A stretch of 64,000 nt of DNA. Source: Prochlorococcus marinus XMU1410 (GTDB lineage Bacteria; Cyanobacteriota; Cyanobacteriia; PCC-6307; Cyanobiaceae). The translations under genes and the position numbers were made by a program. Shown here piece by piece: positions 1-10,838 of this stretch; position 1 is the first letter of the stretch, and each line of letters begins with the position of its first letter. The DNA is taken from assembly GCF_017696085.1 (NCBI RefSeq), contig NZ_JAAORH010000003.1, forward strand, positions 372,001 to 436,000. The letters run 5' to 3'. The notes under the pieces were generated by a model that had not been told where the DNA came from, ran no database searches, and worked only from the letters and a program-made list of their open reading frames with translations.

Positions 1-59
1 CTCTCGCTTTCATTGAAAACAGGGACAATAACAGAAATTAATTGTTTTATATCTGACAT
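1..59 (-). CDS. Glycosyltransferase family 2, N-terminus only (cut by window edge)
   Basis: An ATG at 59-57 on the minus strand opens a frame that runs off the left edge. The 19 visible residues read MSDIKQLISVIVPVFNESE. The ISVIVPVFNE stretch is the usual first beta strand of GT-A fold family 2 glycosyltransferases, the part that binds the nucleotide of the sugar donor. Only the start is visible, so substrate and length are unknown. It lies downstream of psaB in the same orientation but behind a strong terminator, so it probably has its own promoter in 60-113. The family call rests on one motif. Confidence 0.6.
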   Translation of the reverse strand, partial: MSDIKQLISVIVPVFNESE

Positions 60-111
60 TTATATCTAATTATAATTACACAATTTTAACTTAATTTAAA
101 AACATTAAAAT

Positions 112-145
112 TAAACAAAAAAAATCACCACAAGCGTGGTGATTT
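112..145 (-). terminator. Rho-independent terminator of psaA-psaB
   Basis: A perfect 10-bp stem (122-131 with 136-145, AAATCACCAC against GTGGTGATTT) closes a 4-nt loop. On the minus strand it is followed by eight T (A117-A124 on the plus strand). It starts 18 bases after the psaB stop codon, so it should end the psaAB transcript and insulate the glycosyltransferase gene beyond it. Confidence 0.85.
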
Positions 146-163
146 AAATTATTTAAGGGAAAT

Positions 164-2392
164 TTAACCAAACTTACCAGAAGTGGATGCGATAACAAAT
201 GCCCCAAATGTAAGTATGTTTCCAATCGTGAAATGTGCTAGTCCAACTAATCTAGCTTGAACAATTGAAAGTGCAACTGGCTTATCTCTCCAGCCAACAA
301 GGTTAGCAATTGGAGTACGCTGATGTGCCCAAACTAATGTTTCAATTAATTCTTGCCAGTAACCACGCCATGAAATTAGGAACATGAAACCAGTAGCCCA
401 AACTAAGTGACCGAATAGGAACATCCAAGCCCAAGGAGATAGGGAATTTACTCCAAATGGGTTATATCCATTAATAAGTTGAGCAGAGTTTAACCAGAGA
501 TAATCTCTGAACCAACCCATTAGATAAGTTCCTGATTCGTTAAATTGTGCTACGTTACCCTGCCAAATTGCTAGGTGTTTCCAATGCCAGTAGAAAGTTA
601 CCCATGCTAGTAAATTTAATGCCCAGAACATAGCTAAGTACATAGCGTCCCAAGATGAACTATCACAAGTACCTCCACGTCCAGGACCATCGCAAGGGAA
701 TGCATAACCTAAATCTTTCTTATCAGGAATTAATTTTGTTCCCCTAGCATCAAGTGCTCCTTTAATAAGTATTAAAGCGGTTGTATGAAGACCTAAAGCG
801 ATAGCATGGTGAACTAAGAAATCTGCAGGACCGATAGGTAAGAAAGCACTTAATGCATCTTGTCTGTTGATCAAATCCATCCAGTAGTGATTACCTGGCA
901 ATGAATTAGCAGCGAGACTTGCTGAACTTGTTGGATCAGATAATAAAGCATTAAAGCCGTACATCATTTTACCTTGAGCAGCTTGAACAAATTGAGCAAA
1001 TACTGGCTCAATTAGAATTTGCTTTTCAGGATTACCAAAAGCTACAACAACGTCGTTATGAACATAAATTCCTAGAGTATGGAAACCAAGCAGCATTGTT
1101 ACCCAACTAAGATGGCTTATCAAAGCTTCCTTTGTTCCAAGAACTCTTGCCAATACATTATCTTTATTTAATTCTGGATCATAATCTCTTACAAAGAAAA
1201 TAGCTCCATGTGCAAATGCACCAACCATCAAGAACATTGCTATGTACTGATGATGACTATATAAAGCAGATTGTGTAGTATAGTCCCTGGCAATAAAAGC
1301 GTAAGAAGGAAGTGCACCCATGTGTTGAGCTACAAGAGAAGTTGCTACACCAAGGGATGCTAATGCTAATCCAAGTTGGAAATGTAATGAATTATTTACA
1401 GTTTCATATATTCCATCGTGGTTAATTCCAAAACTACCTTTATGAGGATCATTAGGGTGTCTTGTATTATGGGCTTCTGTAATTTCTTTGAGGCTATGAC
1501 CAATACCAAAAGTATTTCTATACATATGACCAGCAATTACAAAAACTGTTCCAATCGCAATATGGTGATGCGCAATATCGGTAAGCCATAATGCTTCACT
1601 TTGAGGATGAAGACCACCTAAGAAAGTAAAGATTGCTGTTCCAGCTCCTTCAGCTGTTCCAAATACTTGATCTAAAGAATCAGGATTTTGGGCATAAGCT
1701 CCCCAGTTTAAAGTAAAGAAAGGAGCTAATCCTGCAGGGTGAGGAAGCACTGTTAACCAGTTATCCCAACCTACATGCTGACCTCTTGATTCAGGTATAG
1801 CAACATGAACCAAATGGCCTGTCCAAGCGATACTACTAAAACCAAATAAGACAGCTAAATGATGATTTAATCTTGACTCTGCATTTTTAAACCAAGCTAA
1901 AGAAGGTCTGAATTTTGGCTGTAAGTGTAACCAACCAGCAAATAGAGTCCAACAAGCCAAAATACTCATGAATATTGAAGCTTGGAAGAGTTGCTCGTTA
2001 GTTCTCATTCCAATTGTGTACCACCAATGGTAGAGACCTGAATAAGCGATGTTTACTGGACCGCTTGCTCCAGCTTGTGTCATTGCTTCTGTTATGCCAG
2101 ATCCAAAATGAGGGTCCCAAATAGCATGAGCTATAGGGCGGACATGAGTTGGATCTAGTACAAATTGCTCAAAATTACCTTGCCAAGCAATATGAAATAA
2201 GTTACCGGCTACCCAGAGAGCAATTATTGCTAGATGTCCAAAATGTGTAGAGAATAGCTTCTGATAAAGTTTTTCTTCGGTCATACCGTCATGACTTTCA
2301 AAGTCATGAGCGGTAGCTATTCCGTACCATATTCGTCGGGTTGTGGGGTCCTGAGCTAGACCCTGGTTAAATGATGGAAATTTTGTTGCCAT
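164..2392 (-). CDS. psaB: Photosystem I P700 apoprotein A2 (PsaB)
   Basis: PsaB is one half of the heterodimeric photosystem I core in the thylakoid membrane. With PsaA it carries P700, the A0/A1 electron acceptors and the shared 4Fe-4S cluster FX. The 742-residue protein has the expected length, about eleven hydrophobic segments rich in His-containing chlorophyll ligands, and the FX loop [12 protein letters not shown] near residue 565 with its two cysteines. It follows psaA by 27 bases and ends at a strong terminator, so the two form a psaA-psaB operon. No good Shine-Dalgarno is seen before its ATG. Confidence 0.98.
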
Positions 2393-2419
2393 TGAATTAA
2401 AAAGGTGAAGTTCAGGTTA

Positions 2420-4723
2420 TTAGCCCAGCCCGAAAAGGCGAGCATGGAAGAAGGCCCATGTGGTAGCTATACCACCTACAAGGAAGTGTGTAACGCCTAC
2501 TGCACGTCCCTGAGTAATAGATAGAGCTCGAGGTTGAATGGTTGGTGCAACCTTTAGTTTATTGTGTGCCCAAACAATTGATTCGAACAATTCTTGCCAA
2601 TATCCTCTTCCGCTGAAGAGGAACATTAAGCTGAACGCCCATATAAAGTGAGCTCCCAAGAACATCAAACCGTACATGCTTATTGATTGACCATAGCTTG
2701 TTAATACTTGAGAAGCTTGAGCCCAGAGGAAATCTCTTAACCAACCATTGATAGTAATTGAACTTTGTGCAAAATTACCACCAGTAAGTCCCCAAACATC
2801 ACTCTGCATTTTCCAAGAGAAGTGGAAAATAACTATTGATAAACAGTTATACATCCAGAAGAGAGCTAAGAAAACGTGATCCCATGAAGAAACTTGACAT
2901 GTACCACCTCTTCCTGGACCATCACAAGGGAATCTAAATCCTAAAGAAGCTTTATCAGGAATCAACCTTGAACTTCTTGCATAAAGAACTCCTTTAAGAA
3001 GTATCAAAACAGTTACATGGATTTGGAAAGCATGAATATGATGAATCATTAAATCAGCTGTGCCTAGTGGAATTGGCGCTATGGCTACCTTTCCACCAAC
3101 TTCTACTAGACTTCCATTAAAGACTTCACTTATAGCTTTATGAGGTAAAGCTTCTGCAGTACCTGCTAAGAGGGAAGTCCCAACAGCAGATGCTTGAATA
3201 CTCTGTACCCATTGAGCAAAGATTGGCTGAAGTTGGATAGCAGAATCACTAAACATATCTTGAGGTCTACCCAAAGCTCTCATAGTATCGTTGTGAATAT
3301 AGAGTCCAAAACTATGGAATCCTAACCACATACAAACCCAGTTCAAGTGACTGATTAAAGCATCTCTTGCTTTAAGAATTCTGTCTAATACATTATCAAT
3401 ATGTTTTGCTGGATCGTAATCTCTAACCATTGCAATTCCAGCATGCGCACCTGCTCCTACTATGAATAATCCACCTATCCACATGTGATGGGTAAATAAT
3501 CCAAGAACTGTCATGTAGTCAGTAGCTATATAAGGATATGGAGGCATCGCATACATGTGATGAGATACAAGTATGCTTATTGATCCAAGCATCGCTAGGT
3601 TTACTGATAGCTGAGCATGTCTACTTTCTGCCATGAACTCAAAAAGACCTTGATGACCTTTAGGGGCAGGGAATAATATTGGGTCTCCTTGTTGTGAATC
3701 TAATATTTCTTTCATACTGTGACCAATACCGTAGTTGGTTCTGTACATATGACCACCTATTATCGCTATTACACCAAAAGCTAAATGATGATGTGAAACA
3801 TCAGTCATCCACAAGCTTCCTGTCACAGGGTTAAGTCCACCTTTGAAAGTAAGGAAGTCTGAGAAAGCTAACCAATTTAAACTAAAGAAATTACCTGTAC
3901 CACTTGCTAATCCTGGAAATATCTGACCGATAATTTGTGGATCGCAGAGTTGATGCGGCATAGGCATATCTGCAATAGTTGCTATTTCTTTTCCATTAAT
4001 AACTAAAGGAGACCCTGCATCAATTGCATCTAATAGAGCTGCAGTAGGAGCTCCGATATGTATACAATGACCAGCCCATGCTAAAGAACCTAAACCTACT
4101 AAACCAGCTATGTGGTGGTTAAGCATAGACTCAATATCTTGAAACCACTCCATTTTTGGAGCTGCTTTGTGGTAATGAAAAATTCCAGCATGAAGCATAA
4201 GCGCCGCCATTACTACAGCACCTATTGCTAAAGCCATAAGTTCACTCTCATTAGTGATTCCCCATGCTCGCCACATGTGGAATATTCCTGAACTAATTTG
4301 AATACCGTTGTAATTAGCACCAAGGTCAGCATTAAGCATTTCTTGACCAACGATTGCCCATACTTGCTGAGCTCCTGGTTTTACATGAGTTGGATCAGCT
4401 AACCAACCTGAGTAATTAGAAAATCTTGCTCCATGGAAAAATGCAGCGCTCATCCATATAAAAATGACTGCAAGATGTCCAAAATGAGCTGAAAAGATTT
4501 TTCTTGTTGCTTCTTCAGCATCGCCTGTATGCACATCAAAATCATGTGCATCAGCATGCAAATTCCAGATCCAAGTTGTAGTTTTCGGACCTTTAGATAA
4601 TTTACTTGACCAGAATCCTGGCTTATCTAATTTGGCAAAATCAATAGGTCTTGGGTCGGCCTTGACAGGATCTTCCAAAACTTTTTTGTTTTTTTCTCCA
4701 CTTTCTGGTGGGCTGATGGTCAT
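2420..4723 (-). CDS. psaA: Photosystem I P700 apoprotein A1 (PsaA)
   Basis: PsaA is the partner of PsaB in the photosystem I reaction centre. It binds the special-pair chlorophyll, phylloquinone and half of the FX iron-sulfur cluster. The 767-residue sequence has the [12 protein letters not shown] loop near residue 590 followed by [12 protein letters not shown], and many His-rich membrane helices (for example [14 protein letters not shown] and [12 protein letters not shown]). The ATG at 4723 is preceded by GAGGTG (4728-4733), a reasonable ribosome site 4 bases away. It is the first gene of psaAB, and its promoter should lie in the 334-base gap shared with cobJ. Confidence 0.98.
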   Translation of the reverse strand: MTISPPESGEKNKKVLEDPVKADPRPIDFAKLDKPGFWSSKLSKGPKTTTWIWNLHADAHDFDVHTGDAEEATRKIFSAHFGHLAVIFIWMSAAFFHGARFSNYSGWLADPTHVKPGAQQVWAIVGQEMLNADLGANYNGIQISSGIFHMWRAWGITNESELMALAIGAVVMAALMLHAGIFHYHKAAPKMEWFQDIESMLNHHIAGLVGLGSLAWAGHCIHIGAPTAALLDAIDAGSPLVINGKEIATIADMPMPHQLCDPQIIGQIFPGLASGTGNFFSLNWLAFSDFLTFKGGLNPVTGSLWMTDVSHHHLAFGVIAIIGGHMYRTNYGIGHSMKEILDSQQGDPILFPAPKGHQGLFEFMAESRHAQLSVNLAMLGSISILVSHHMYAMPPYPYIATDYMTVLGLFTHHMWIGGLFIVGAGAHAGIAMVRDYDPAKHIDNVLDRILKARDALISHLNWVCMWLGFHSFGLYIHNDTMRALGRPQDMFSDSAIQLQPIFAQWVQSIQASAVGTSLLAGTAEALPHKAISEVFNGSLVEVGGKVAIAPIPLGTADLMIHHIHAFQIHVTVLILLKGVLYARSSRLIPDKASLGFRFPCDGPGRGGTCQVSSWDHVFLALFWMYNCLSIVIFHFSWKMQSDVWGLTGGNFAQSSITINGWLRDFLWAQASQVLTSYGQSISMYGLMFLGAHFIWAFSLMFLFSGRGYWQELFESIVWAHNKLKVAPTIQPRALSITQGRAVGVTHFLVGGIATTWAFFHARLFGLG

Positions 4724-5057
4724 CTAGCACCTCGAAAATAATTGACATTAAAGCCGATTGATCGGATCTTGAACTTATTTTTAATCATAATGTTCAAGAA
4801 AACGAATCCTTCGGAACTTTAGATATTCGTTTCAAAAATAATAAGGCAAAGATTCTTTCGTTATGCATTAACGTAACAAATGTTCTAATGATTGTTACTA
4901 TATGAATATTTTGTTAAATTCTAGTCTATGACTAAATTATGAGTATTTTTACTCAAAATTTATAAAAATTTCTTAAATTTTTTTTTATATTTCAAAGAAA
5001 ATTTTTAAAATCCATCGACAGTATATAATTTCAAAGTTACTATCAATAGTTTCTAAT
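4724..5057. other. Divergent psaA/cobJ intergenic region with several inverted repeats
   Basis: This 334-base gap has no gene. It must hold the psaAB promoter (minus) and the cobJ promoter (plus). Six short perfect inverted repeats can be read: 4753-4764 (CCGAT/ATCGG), 4768-4798 (CTTGAAC/GTTCAAG), 4800-4832 (AAACGAAT/ATTCGTTT), 4873-4898 (GTAACAA/TTGTTAC), 4922-4934 (TAGTC/GACTA) and 4941-4954 (GAGTA/TACTC). The three nearest psaA could fold in its 5' leader. None is a clear terminator, and some could arise by chance in AT-rich DNA. Confidence 0.5.
5024..5029 (+). promoter_or_regulatory. Candidate -10 box of cobJ (TATAAT)
   Basis: A perfect TATAAT lies 28 bases before the TTG start of the CbiG-CobJ gene. 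No convincing -35 element is found 16-18 bases upstream, which is common in this AT-rich lineage. A chance match is possible because the region is mostly A and T. Confidence 0.4.
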
Positions 5058-6860
5058 TTGAAAGGCATTGCGATAGGTCTATCTAATAATTCAAAAGAAA
5101 TTTTAAAAAGGCTTAAAAAAACCGAATTTGTCAAAGACATATATATTGCAGGTTCTTCAAAAGAGGATGAAAAGGAAAATGAACTTATTCAAGTACTAAA
5201 ACCTAGAGAAATATTACTAAAAAAATGGCCGAAGATAGATTTAATAATTTTTATAGGCTCAATTGCTGCATCAATACGCCTAATAAATCCATTTTTAACC
5301 TCTAAGGATCAAGATCCAGGAGTAATAGTTATAGATAACAAATGTTCCAAGATAGTTCCATTAATTGGCTTACATCAGTCAAATACGCAAAATATTTCAT
5401 GTCAAATTGCTAATTTACTTGGTGGCGAAATTATAGAAACTAATAATTCCAATGATCAAAGCCTCTTAAATCTTGATGCATTTGGAAATCAATGGGGGTG
5501 GAAAAGATCTGGCAAAATCAACGATTGGTCAAAACTAGTAATTAAACAAGCTAAAAACGAAGAAATATTTTGCAAACAATTATCTGGTAATAGCTTATGG
5601 AAAACTTCAGAATCAGCTGAGATTATTAATCAAATTGATAAAAAAGAAACTGAAAAAACAGATTCAACATTTCATGTGAGTATATTCGAAAATCATGGAA
5701 CAACTTGGCACCCGCCTGTATTATGGATTGGCATTGGATGTGAAAGAAATACAAGCAAAGAATTAATAGCCAATTCTTTAAATAATCTTTTGGAGTCAGG
5801 AAATTTATCGCAGCAATCAATTGCGGGATTTGCAACTATAGATATAAAAAAAGATGAGAAAGGAATTTTAGAACTTTCTGAAGAAAAAAACTTGCCTATA
5901 AAGTTTTTTAGTAAAAAAGATCTTTCAACAATAATTGTTCCAAATCCATCAAATGTCGTGCAAAAGGAAATTGGTACACCTTCCGTAGCTGAAGCCTCTT
6001 GCTTACTCGCAGCGGGAGAAGAATCAAAATTATTAGAAGAAAAAAGAATTTTCAAAAATCAATCTGGGGCAGTAACTATCGCTGTAGCAGAATCAAAAAA
6101 TCAATATAATCCAACCCATGGTGAGATCCATATTATTGGAAGTGGGCCTGGTGATATCTCCTTTCTAACCAATAATGCAAGAAAAGCACTTTCAAGATGT
6201 ACTGTTTGGATTGGATACAAAATGTATTTAGATTTAATAAATCCCTTAAAAAGGAATGATCAGGTTTTAATTGAAAGTAAACTTACTGAGGAAAAAGAGA
6301 GATGCAGTAAAGCAATTAAACTAGCTGAAGAAGGAATAAAAGTGGCTTTAATTTCTTCAGGTGAATCTGGATTTTATGGAATGGCAGGTTTACTTTTAGA
6401 ATTACTACAAAAAATAAAAAAAGAATATAGACCTTACTTTGAAGTACATCCAGGTATAAGTAGTGTTCAATTAGCTGCTGCAATTAGTGGAGCACCACTA
6501 ATGAATGACTTTTGTTCAGTAAGCTTAAGCGATAAATTAACTCCGTGGTCTTTAATAGAAAAAAGAATTAAAGGAGCTCTTATGGGCGACTTTGTAATAG
6601 CTTTATTTAATCCTCAATCCATTGAGAGAAATTGGCAGCTTAAAAGTGTAATAGATATATGTTTACAATCTAGGCATTGTGATACTCCAGTTTTATTAGC
6701 TAGACAAGTAGGGCGAGAAAATCAAACCAAAAAATTTTTTACTTTAAATACCATTCCTTTTAAAGAGATTGATATGTTATCAATCATTATTATTGGCAAT
6801 TCTCAAACAACCTTAGTTGACGAAATATTTCTCACTCCCAGAGGATATTTACAAAATTAA
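5058..6860 (+). CDS. cobJ: CbiG-CobJ fusion: cobalt-precorrin 5A hydrolase plus precorrin-3B C17-methyltransferase
   Basis: A 600-residue two-part enzyme of cobalamin biosynthesis. Residues 1 to about 345 match CbiG: a GSIAASIR segment near residue 72 in the N-terminal domain, and a C-terminal CbiG domain with GIGCERNTSKE and GTPSVAEASCLLA. Residues from about 355 match the SAM-dependent methyltransferase CobJ/CbiH, opening with HIIGSGPGDISFLT and containing HPGISSVQLAAAISGAPL. CbiG opens the delta-lactone ring and CobJ/CbiH methylates C17 with ring contraction, so these are neighbouring steps in corrin formation. Such fusions are known in cyanobacteria. The start is TTG, with no upstream ATG in frame. 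It reads divergently from psaA. Confidence 0.92.
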   Translation: MKGIAIGLSNNSKEILKRLKKTEFVKDIYIAGSSKEDEKENELIQVLKPREILLKKWPKIDLIIFIGSIAASIRLINPFLTSKDQDPGVIVIDNKCSKIVPLIGLHQSNTQNISCQIANLLGGEIIETNNSNDQSLLNLDAFGNQWGWKRSGKINDWSKLVIKQAKNEEIFCKQLSGNSLWKTSESAEIINQIDKKETEKTDSTFHVSIFENHGTTWHPPVLWIGIGCERNTSKELIANSLNNLLESGNLSQQSIAGFATIDIKKDEKGILELSEEKNLPIKFFSKKDLSTIIVPNPSNVVQKEIGTPSVAEASCLLAAGEESKLLEEKRIFKNQSGAVTIAVAESKNQYNPTHGEIHIIGSGPGDISFLTNNARKALSRCTVWIGYKMYLDLINPLKRNDQVLIESKLTEEKERCSKAIKLAEEGIKVALISSGESGFYGMAGLLLELLQKIKKEYRPYFEVHPGISSVQLAAAISGAPLMNDFCSVSLSDKLTPWSLIEKRIKGALMGDFVIALFNPQSIERNWQLKSVIDICLQSRHCDTPVLLARQVGRENQTKKFFTLNTIPFKEIDMLSIIIIGNSQTTLVDEIFLTPRGYLQN

Positions 6861-6957
6861 GTTTCGCTAATCCATAATTTTTATAAATAGAATGTTTTTC
6901 TTTGCTTTTTCTTTATAAGAATACTAATCTTTTATAATAATGATGTAAGAAAATTAA

Positions 6958-7746
6958 TTGAAAAATATTGGTTTAATTTTGTTTGACATTGATGGGGTAA
7001 TCCGCAGCGTAGAGAAGAGTTACAGACTTTCATTAAAAAAAACTGTCTACAAATTTACCGGATGGGAGCCAAGTTATATAGATATTGATAATGCCAAAAA
7101 TGAAGGGATTTGGAATAATGACTGGGATTTAAGTTTAGAACTTATAAAAAGATTTACAAAAAAAGAAAACTTAAACCTTAGAATTCCTTCAAGAGAGGAG
7201 ATAGTAAAATGTTTTGAAAAGTTTTACTTTGGTGGAGATCCAAATAAAGATAGTAAATACTGGTCGGGTTACATAACAAATGAGGAGTTATTAGTTGATA
7301 AAAAGTTTTTTGATTTAATTCAAGATAATGGAATAATCTGGGGCTTTGTTAGTGGTGCAGAGTCTGCTTCTGCAAAATTTGTTTTAGAAAAAAGACTTGG
7401 ACTAAAATCACCACCATTAATATCTATGGGAGATGCCCCTGATAAGCCTAATCCTAAAGGTTTTATTAACTTATCAAAAAAGCTTATTGGAGATAAAATT
7501 GGTGAATCAAATATTCCCATTGCATATGTAGGAGATACTATTGCAGATATAAATACAGTTATAAACGCTAGAAAGGAAATACCATCTCAGAAATTCATAA
7601 GTATCGGAATAGCTCCCCCTCATTTACATTTAGATTCTCGATTGAAAGAACGTAATTCTTACGAAACAAATCTTAGAAATGCAGGCGCTGACTTGATTTT
7701 AAATTCTATTTATGACCTAGAAGATATTGATCTTGACTTGTTTTAA
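6958..7746 (+). CDS. HAD-superfamily hydrolase, subfamily IA, unknown substrate
   Basis: A 262-residue HAD-like phosphatase. The nucleophile motif FDIDGV has Asp10 and Asp12. FVSGAESASAKFVLEKRLG fits the second motif region, and YVGDTIADINT near residue 195 is the metal-binding motif IV. It resembles the cyanobacterial HAD-IA 'hypothetical 1' family known to me, but the substrate is not evident. The start is TTG at 6958, since no ATG precedes the FDIDG motif. It stands alone between cobJ and tRNA-Ser, 97 bases after cobJ, and could be co-transcribed with it. Confidence 0.8.
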   Translation: MKNIGLILFDIDGVIRSVEKSYRLSLKKTVYKFTGWEPSYIDIDNAKNEGIWNNDWDLSLELIKRFTKKENLNLRIPSREEIVKCFEKFYFGGDPNKDSKYWSGYITNEELLVDKKFFDLIQDNGIIWGFVSGAESASAKFVLEKRLGLKSPPLISMGDAPDKPNPKGFINLSKKLIGDKIGESNIPIAYVGDTIADINTVINARKEIPSQKFISIGIAPPHLHLDSRLKERNSYETNLRNAGADLILNSIYDLEDIDLDLF

Positions 7747-7781
7747 AACAAATATTAAGTAAAAATTTTCTAAATAAATCA

Positions 7782-7870
7782 CGGAGAGGGAGGGATTCGA
7801 ACCCTCGACAAAAGTTACCTCCTGTAACTCCTTAGCAGGGAGCCGCTTTCAACCACTCAGCCACCTCTCC
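7782..7870 (-). tRNA. tRNA-Ser (GCU)
   Basis: The minus strand gives an 89-nt class II tRNA: acceptor stem GGAGAGG/CCTCTCC with discriminator G, anticodon loop CTGCTAA (anticodon GCU, reading AGC/AGU), a long variable arm typical of serine tRNA, and a T loop with GGTTCGAATCC. The CCA end is not encoded. Confidence 0.97.
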
Positions 7871-7931
7871 AGTTCTTATACATTATCAATTTTTATGCAA
7901 ACATTCAAAATTTTTTATTTAATCGAAATGT

Positions 7932-9131
7932 CTAATCTACTTGAACTTTAGGTAATCTATTTTTAAAAGAACAAAGAATTTCCCAAGGAATAGTATTAGA
8001 TTTTCTCGCCCATTCAAGAGGAGAAATTGTTTTATCTCCATCAGATCCTAGTAATAACACGGTACTACCAACTTTAATTTCATTAGAATCTGTTATGTCT
8101 ACCATCATTTGGTCCATAGTTATAGATCCAACTTGAGGATAAAATTTATTATTGTAGATTACGTTAATCTTGCCTGAAAGATTTCTTGGTACACCATCTG
8201 CATAACCAATACTTAATACAGCTAACTTAGTTTTTCTATGACTTACAAATTTGCCTCCGTAACTTACACTTACACCTTTATCAATATTTCTTATAAAAGC
8301 TACTTTGACCTTCAAAGATAAAGCTGGTTTAAGTAATAAATTTTTATCTATTTTGTCTGATGGACTGTATCCGTACATAGAAAGCCCAACACGTACCATG
8401 TGAAAATGAAAATCTTTGCTAAGAAGCATTCCCGCAGAATTAGACAAATGAATCTTAATTTCATTATTTCTATCAAGATTAATTTGCTTTAATAATTCAT
8501 TAAACTTCAGTCTTTGTAATTGTGTAATACTTTGAGAATCTATTGCGTTAGCTTCATCTGCAGAGGATAAATGACTATATATTCCTTTTATTAAAATGTT
8601 CTCAAAAGATTTTATTTTTTCAAATTGCTGAACAAATTTAATGTATTCAAATCCTAATCTTGACATTCCCGTATCAACTTTAAGATGTAAAAGAAATTTC
8701 AATCCAAAGTGCTTACCAATGTTATTGCAAATTAAACATTCTCTTATACTACTGATAGTTGGCATAAGATCATTTTTAAAACATATAATAAGATCCTTTT
8801 TCGTATAAAGATTTCCGAGAATAAGTATTGGTTTTTTAACTCCGGCAGAACGAAGCTTAATTCCTTCATTTAATGTGGCAACACCTAATTGAGATGCTCC
8901 ACCTTTGATAGCATACTGTGATACTAATTTCGCATCATGTCCATATCCATCAGCTTTAACGACTGCCATAAATTGACAATTTTTACTTAATTTTGATCTT
9001 AACTGTCTAACGTTTGTTTCTATTGCTTTACCTTTAACTTCAATCCATGCTCTTTGTTTTAAATCTATATCTTTTTCAAAATTTGGAAATTTGTCAAATT
9101 TAAATACCTGATTTGTTTGCCTATTTTGCAT
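7932..9131 (-). CDS. alr: Alanine racemase
   Basis: A PLP enzyme that interconverts L- and D-alanine for peptidoglycan. The 399-residue protein has the PLP-lysine motif AVVKADGYGH (Lys59), the catalytic tyrosine in SVSYGGKF (Tyr291) and the SIGYADGVPRNLSG loop, followed by the C-terminal beta domain with a GSITMDQMMVD segment. About 30 extra residues precede the usual start of the barrel (AWIEVKGKAIETNV). The ATG at 9131 faces the HNH gene head to head across 68 bases. The gene's own promoter must lie in or near that short gap. Confidence 0.95.
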   Translation of the reverse strand: MQNRQTNQVFKFDKFPNFEKDIDLKQRAWIEVKGKAIETNVRQLRSKLSKNCQFMAVVKADGYGHDAKLVSQYAIKGGASQLGVATLNEGIKLRSAGVKKPILILGNLYTKKDLIICFKNDLMPTISSIRECLICNNIGKHFGLKFLLHLKVDTGMSRLGFEYIKFVQQFEKIKSFENILIKGIYSHLSSADEANAIDSQSITQLQRLKFNELLKQINLDRNNEIKIHLSNSAGMLLSKDFHFHMVRVGLSMYGYSPSDKIDKNLLLKPALSLKVKVAFIRNIDKGVSVSYGGKFVSHRKTKLAVLSIGYADGVPRNLSGKINVIYNNKFYPQVGSITMDQMMVDITDSNEIKVGSTVLLLGSDGDKTISPLEWARKSNTIPWEILCSFKNRLPKVQVD

Positions 9132-9199
9132 TAACTTTGCACAAATATATGCGCTTATTGAAATATACAGTTAGCATGACATGTAAATTGTATTTTGGC

Positions 9200-9706
9200 A
9201 TGGGCCAGACTCTAGTTTTAAATGCATCTTATGAACCTTTAAACATCACTTCCTGGCGAAGAGCAGTAATTTTGATGATTAAAGGTAAAGCAGAAAGCTT
9301 AGAGGAAGATAAAACATATTCAATTCATAGTGGGAAAAAGTTGCCGACAGTTATAAGACTTCGTTACTACGTCAAAGTTCCTTTTAGAGAGGTTTCTTTA
9401 ACAAGAAAAAATATTCTTCTAAGAGATAATAATTCTTGCCAATACTGTAACTATAGGGGTAGTGACCTATCAATAGATCATGTTTTACCGAGAAGCAGAG
9501 GTGGAACAGATAACTGGGAAAATGTTACTACAGCATGTCTTAGATGTAATGTACAAAAAGGTAATCGAACCCCCGAAGAGGCGAATATGCCCTTAAAACG
9601 TAGGCCTTATCGTCCATTAAGTAATTTAAATTTTGAAGCTACAAGACAAATTGACTCTGGCAAGCATAAAGAATGGAGTAAATACGTAATAGGAGTTGCA
9701 ATCTAA
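9200..9706 (+). CDS. HNH endonuclease family protein
   Basis: A 168-residue HNH protein. A zinc-knuckle pair C80-x2-C83 and C113-x2-C116 flanks the catalytic core IDHVLPRSRGG (Asp93-His94) with an Asn in NWENVTTAC. The N-terminal part (MGQTLVLNASYEPLN, then SWRRAVILMIKGKAE) is well conserved in cyanobacterial homologues as I recall them. The frame is open from 9113, but ATG 9200 is chosen because the conserved sequence starts there and the extension looks non-protein-like and enters alr. The cellular role is not known. Housekeeping HNH proteins of this type occur in most cyanobacteria and are not phage-linked here. Confidence 0.85.
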   Translation: MGQTLVLNASYEPLNITSWRRAVILMIKGKAESLEEDKTYSIHSGKKLPTVIRLRYYVKVPFREVSLTRKNILLRDNNSCQYCNYRGSDLSIDHVLPRSRGGTDNWENVTTACLRCNVQKGNRTPEEANMPLKRRPYRPLSNLNFEATRQIDSGKHKEWSKYVIGVAI

Positions 9707-9716
9707 TAAAAGAACC

Positions 9717-10811
9717 TTAATTTACTTCTTTATTAAAATCTTCCATCATTCTTTTTTGTTCTTGTGCTATACATGCATTAATCACTTCTTCTAATTGACC
9801 AGCAAGAATTGGCTCAAGAGAAAAATTGGAACCTAATCTATGATCAGTTGTCCTGTTATCTTTAAAATTGTAAGTTCTGATTTTTTCACTTCTATCGCCT
9901 GTTCCGACCTGGGAAAGCCTTTGTGATCTCTCTTTTGCATTGGCTTCTTTTAATTGAATTTCATACAATTTAGCTCTTAAAATTTCCATTGCTCGTTCGC
10001 GATTTTGCAATTGTGATCTCTCTTGAGTACAAAAAACTCTTATTCCTGTAGGCTTGTGGAGAAGATCAATAGCTGTCTCTACCTTATTAACATTTTGTCC
10101 CCCTGCACCTCCTGATCTTGCTGTTCCAACTTCTAGATCTGTGGGATCAATTTTAACCTCAACAGGATCAGCCTCAGGCATAACGGCAACTGTAGCAGTA
10201 GAGGTGTGAACTCTCCCTTGAGATTCAGTAGCTGGCACTCTTTGGACTCTATGTACACCAGCCTCAAATTTAAGTTGACTATATACAGAATCTCCCTTAA
10301 CGGAGATGACTAACTCCTTAAATCCACCCATATCTGACTCGGAAGCACTAACAGGTTTTACAGACCATCCAATTTTTTGTCCATATCTTTCATACATTCT
10401 TGCTAAATCACCCGCCCAGATACAAGCCTCGTTACCTCCAGCACCGGCTCTGATTTCTAACATTACACTTCTTTCATCTCTTGGGTCTTTTGGCAATAAT
10501 GCGATTGTGGTTTTTTGAATAAGTTCAATCTTAGATTCCTCTAGAGTTATTAACTCCTCATTTATCAAAGATTCCATTTCTTTATCATTTCTATTCTCTT
10601 TTAGTAGATTTTTTGAATCTTCGATTTCTTTATCAGTATCAATCAACTTATTAAAATCAATTACCAAAGGTTCCAATTTTGACCGTTCTCTTGCTATTGA
10701 TTCTAATTTTTTTGGATCATTAGCTATATCAGGATCTGCAAGTTGTACTTCCAAATTTTCAAAACTTTCTGAAGCAGTTTTCAACCTTGCAATTAATGTT
10801 GAGTATTCCAA
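9717..10811 (-). CDS. prfA: Peptide chain release factor 1
   Basis: RF1 ends translation at UAA and UAG. The 364-residue protein shows the stop-codon reading tripeptide PAT (193-195) and the peptidyl-hydrolysis motif GGQ (237-239) within [19 protein letters not shown] rather than SPF marks RF1, not RF2. The apparent start is TTG at 10811, giving [10 protein letters not shown]. It is the last gene of the long ribosomal cluster and follows rpmE by 27 bases. It converges with the HNH gene, leaving 10 bases between stops and no visible terminator. Confidence 0.97.
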   Translation of the reverse strand: MEYSTLIARLKTASESFENLEVQLADPDIANDPKKLESIARERSKLEPLVIDFNKLIDTDKEIEDSKNLLKENRNDKEMESLINEELITLEESKIELIQKTTIALLPKDPRDERSVMLEIRAGAGGNEACIWAGDLARMYERYGQKIGWSVKPVSASESDMGGFKELVISVKGDSVYSQLKFEAGVHRVQRVPATESQGRVHTSTATVAVMPEADPVEVKIDPTDLEVGTARSGGAGGQNVNKVETAIDLLHKPTGIRVFCTQERSQLQNRERAMEILRAKLYEIQLKEANAKERSQRLSQVGTGDRSEKIRTYNFKDNRTTDHRLGSNFSLEPILAGQLEEVINACIAQEQKRMMEDFNKEVN

Positions 10812-10838
10812 TTGAAATTGTGCTTAATTTTGAAAATT

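Noticed and set aside
9113-9199. N-terminal extension of the HNH protein from 9113
   Set aside because: It runs into alr, adds residues unlike the family, and the conserved MGQTLVLN start fits ATG 9200.
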